In this document: positions 21,034 to 21,780 of the stretch, one piece after another
Layout of the letters: each line of letters begins with the position of its first letter
Numbering within the stretch: the first letter of the stretch is position 1
Position numbers and translations under genes: made by a program
Origin: a virus
DNA: 21,780 bases
Strand: one strand, 5' to 3'
IMG/VR virus record: IMGVR_UViG_3300034198_023477
Coordinates: 1-21,780 of that record
Notes under the pieces: generated by a model
What the model was told of the DNA's origin: nothing
The model's input: the letters and a program-made list of their open reading frames with translations, nothing else
Databases searched by the model: none

Positions 21034-21651
21034 GTGGAAGAATCTTTAGTAAAACCAGGACATTTTGGCAGTTCGAAAGACAATATAAAAATTATAAAAA
21101 ACTTTGTAGATTTAGAAGACCTTAAAATTATACAAGATTTTTTACCAAAAATTAATCAATGGATGGATGCTGGTGAAAATCAATATTCAGAAGATGGAAC
21201 GTGCACATACGATGCTTCCTATTGGTCGAACAGACAGTGTAGTGGTGAGATCTTATCTAAGATAAATTTAGATATTTATAATCTTGTTGACAAATATATA
21301 TTAAAAATGAAATATTTTTTAGAAGATTCTTTTAATGTTGAATTGTCAGTTAGACCACCAGTTATAATAAGATGGTTTCCTGGGATAGAGCAACGTCCAC
21401 ATGCTGATAAGCAGCTAAACGATGGATCACCAAATCCATTCCCTACGTATGATCTAAATTCACTTATATATTATAATGATGATTTTGAGGGCGGCGAATT
21501 ATATTACCCTGAACATGACATTGAAGTAAAGCCAGAACCTGGGCTTGCAGTTGCTCATCCTGGCGATATTAATTACCTACATGGTGTCAAGGTAATTAAG
21601 TCTGGAGAAAGATTTACCACACCATCTTTTTATACTATTACAAAATTATAA
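21034..21651 (+). CDS. 2OG-Fe(II) oxygenase, prolyl-4-hydroxylase-like, lone plus-strand gene
   Basis: This 205-residue oxygenase has ligands H123 and D125 (RPHADK) and H183 (YLHGV), with R193 (GERFTT) as the 2OG contact. YYNDDFEGGELYYPEHD at 146-162 is the prolyl-hydroxylase-type strand, and VKPEPGLAVAHPGD precedes the distal histidine. The start is GTG 21034 with AAAGGA six bases upstream. It is the only gene here on the plus strand. It has its own promoter, shared back to back with the minus-strand operon, and ends 23 bases before a strong terminator. That self-contained layout suggests separate acquisition or control. It points toward the end of a minus-strand gene encoding a proline-rich repeat, a conceivable substrate. 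Confidence 0.92.
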   Translation: MEESLVKPGHFGSSKDNIKIIKNFVDLEDLKIIQDFLPKINQWMDAGENQYSEDGTCTYDASYWSNRQCSGEILSKINLDIYNLVDKYILKMKYFLEDSFNVELSVRPPVIIRWFPGIEQRPHADKQLNDGSPNPFPTYDLNSLIYYNDDFEGGELYYPEHDIEVKPEPGLAVAHPGDINYLHGVKVIKSGERFTTPSFYTITKL

Positions 21652-21674
21652 TATCCATTATTTTTTATAGATAT

Positions 21675-21705
21675 AAAACCCGCCTTTTATAAGGCGGGTT
21701 TTTTT
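21675..21705 (+). terminator. Rho-independent terminator, probably used from both sides
   Basis: Bases 21675-21686 (AAAACCCGCCTT) pair with 21691-21702 (AAGGCGGGTTTT) around a TTAT loop, followed by T residues. It ends the plus-strand oxygenase gene. The minus strand also has a short T run after the stem, so it may stop the convergent minus-strand gene too. Confidence 0.92.
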
Positions 21706-21711
21706 ATCTAT

Positions 21712-21780
21712 CTATTTAAATACTGGCGGGAAGTACGGTGGGAAAAACGGTGGGAAAAACGGTGGGAAAAACGGTGGGAA
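21712..21780 (-). CDS. C-terminal end of a proline-rich repeat protein, cut by the window edge
   Basis: The minus strand stays open from base 21780 to TAG at 21712-21714 and encodes 22 residues: FPPF three times, then FPPY, FPPV and FK. The gene continues beyond the window, so only the end of the protein is visible. Four-residue aromatic-proline repeats of this kind occur at the ends of some phage structural proteins as I remember them, but the parent protein cannot be identified. The periodicity, the regular codon use within the repeat and a stop codon just before a convergent terminator support a real coding end. The repeat is rich in proline beside a prolyl-hydroxylase-like gene, which makes it a candidate substrate. 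Confidence 0.6.
   Translation of the reverse strand, partial: FPPFFPPFFPPFFPPYFPPVFK
21723..21780 (+). repeat. 12-base tandem repeat
   Basis: The unit ACGGTGGGAAAA occurs at 21735, 21747 and 21759, with a fourth truncated at 21771 by the window end. A degenerate copy lies at 21723-21734. Read on the minus strand the unit encodes Phe-Pro-Pro-Phe, so the repeat is in frame with the partial gene. Nearly identical units suggest recent expansion by slippage or recombination. Confidence 0.9.

Noticed and set aside
21723-21780. Tandem repeat as a CRISPR array or replication-origin iteron
   Set aside because: The 12-base units are contiguous with no spacers and keep a coding frame for FPPF with a stop codon just beyond, so a coding repeat explains them better.

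Overview
The window is a stretch of a tailed-phage genome, or a prophage or metagenomic phage contig. It appears to belong to a contractile-tailed (myovirus-like) phage with AT-rich DNA. The evidence is two tail-sheath-like proteins and head-to-tail connector-like proteins at the left end, tightly packed and often overlapping genes, almost all on the minus strand, and no rRNA, tRNA or housekeeping genes. Nothing names the host. One promoter that would give a leaderless mRNA, together with extended -10 promoters, would fit an actinobacterial host, but this is weak evidence.

Layout, left to right; minus-strand transcription runs right to left. (1) 1-5472 is a virion module: a truncated sheath-like protein, a tail-terminator-like protein, a second larger sheath-like protein with an extra beta domain, a short connector or stopper candidate, a connector with an N-terminal Ig-like domain, and a small beta protein. 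(2) 5518-10107 holds four tandem paralogous 2-oxoglutarate/Fe(II) oxygenases, a glutathione-peroxidase-fold protein without its catalytic cysteine, and a small beta protein behind an apparently leaderless promoter. (3) 10127-11537 is a four-gene cassette of two very small proteins, a helical protein and a methyltransferase-fold protein. (4) 11571-16228 is an operon led by a di-iron oxygenase, followed by a SAM methyltransferase, a GT32-type sugar transferase, a radical SAM/SPASM enzyme, a small conserved protein and another 2OG oxygenase. (5) 16289-20962 is an operon of a 2OG oxygenase, a second glutathione-peroxidase-like protein, a DUF6065-like protein, a second copy of the four-gene cassette (including a 52-residue gene that is easy to miss) and two more 2OG oxygenases. 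(6) 21034-21651 is the only plus-strand gene, a prolyl-4-hydroxylase-like 2OG oxygenase with its own promoter and terminator. It converges on the end of a minus-strand gene encoding a proline-rich F-P-P-F repeat tail.

Taken together, about 16 kb to the right of the connector genes is an accessory island. It holds nine 2OG oxygenases, one di-iron oxygenase, three methyltransferase-fold proteins, a radical SAM enzyme and a glycosyltransferase, divided into operons by similar extended -10 promoters. I infer that it modifies a virion protein, surface glycan, peptide or host metabolite. The substrate cannot be read from the sequence. The most unusual features are the duplicated four-gene cassette, the two peroxidase-like proteins that have lost different catalytic residues, and the hydroxylase gene lying beside a proline-repeat gene.
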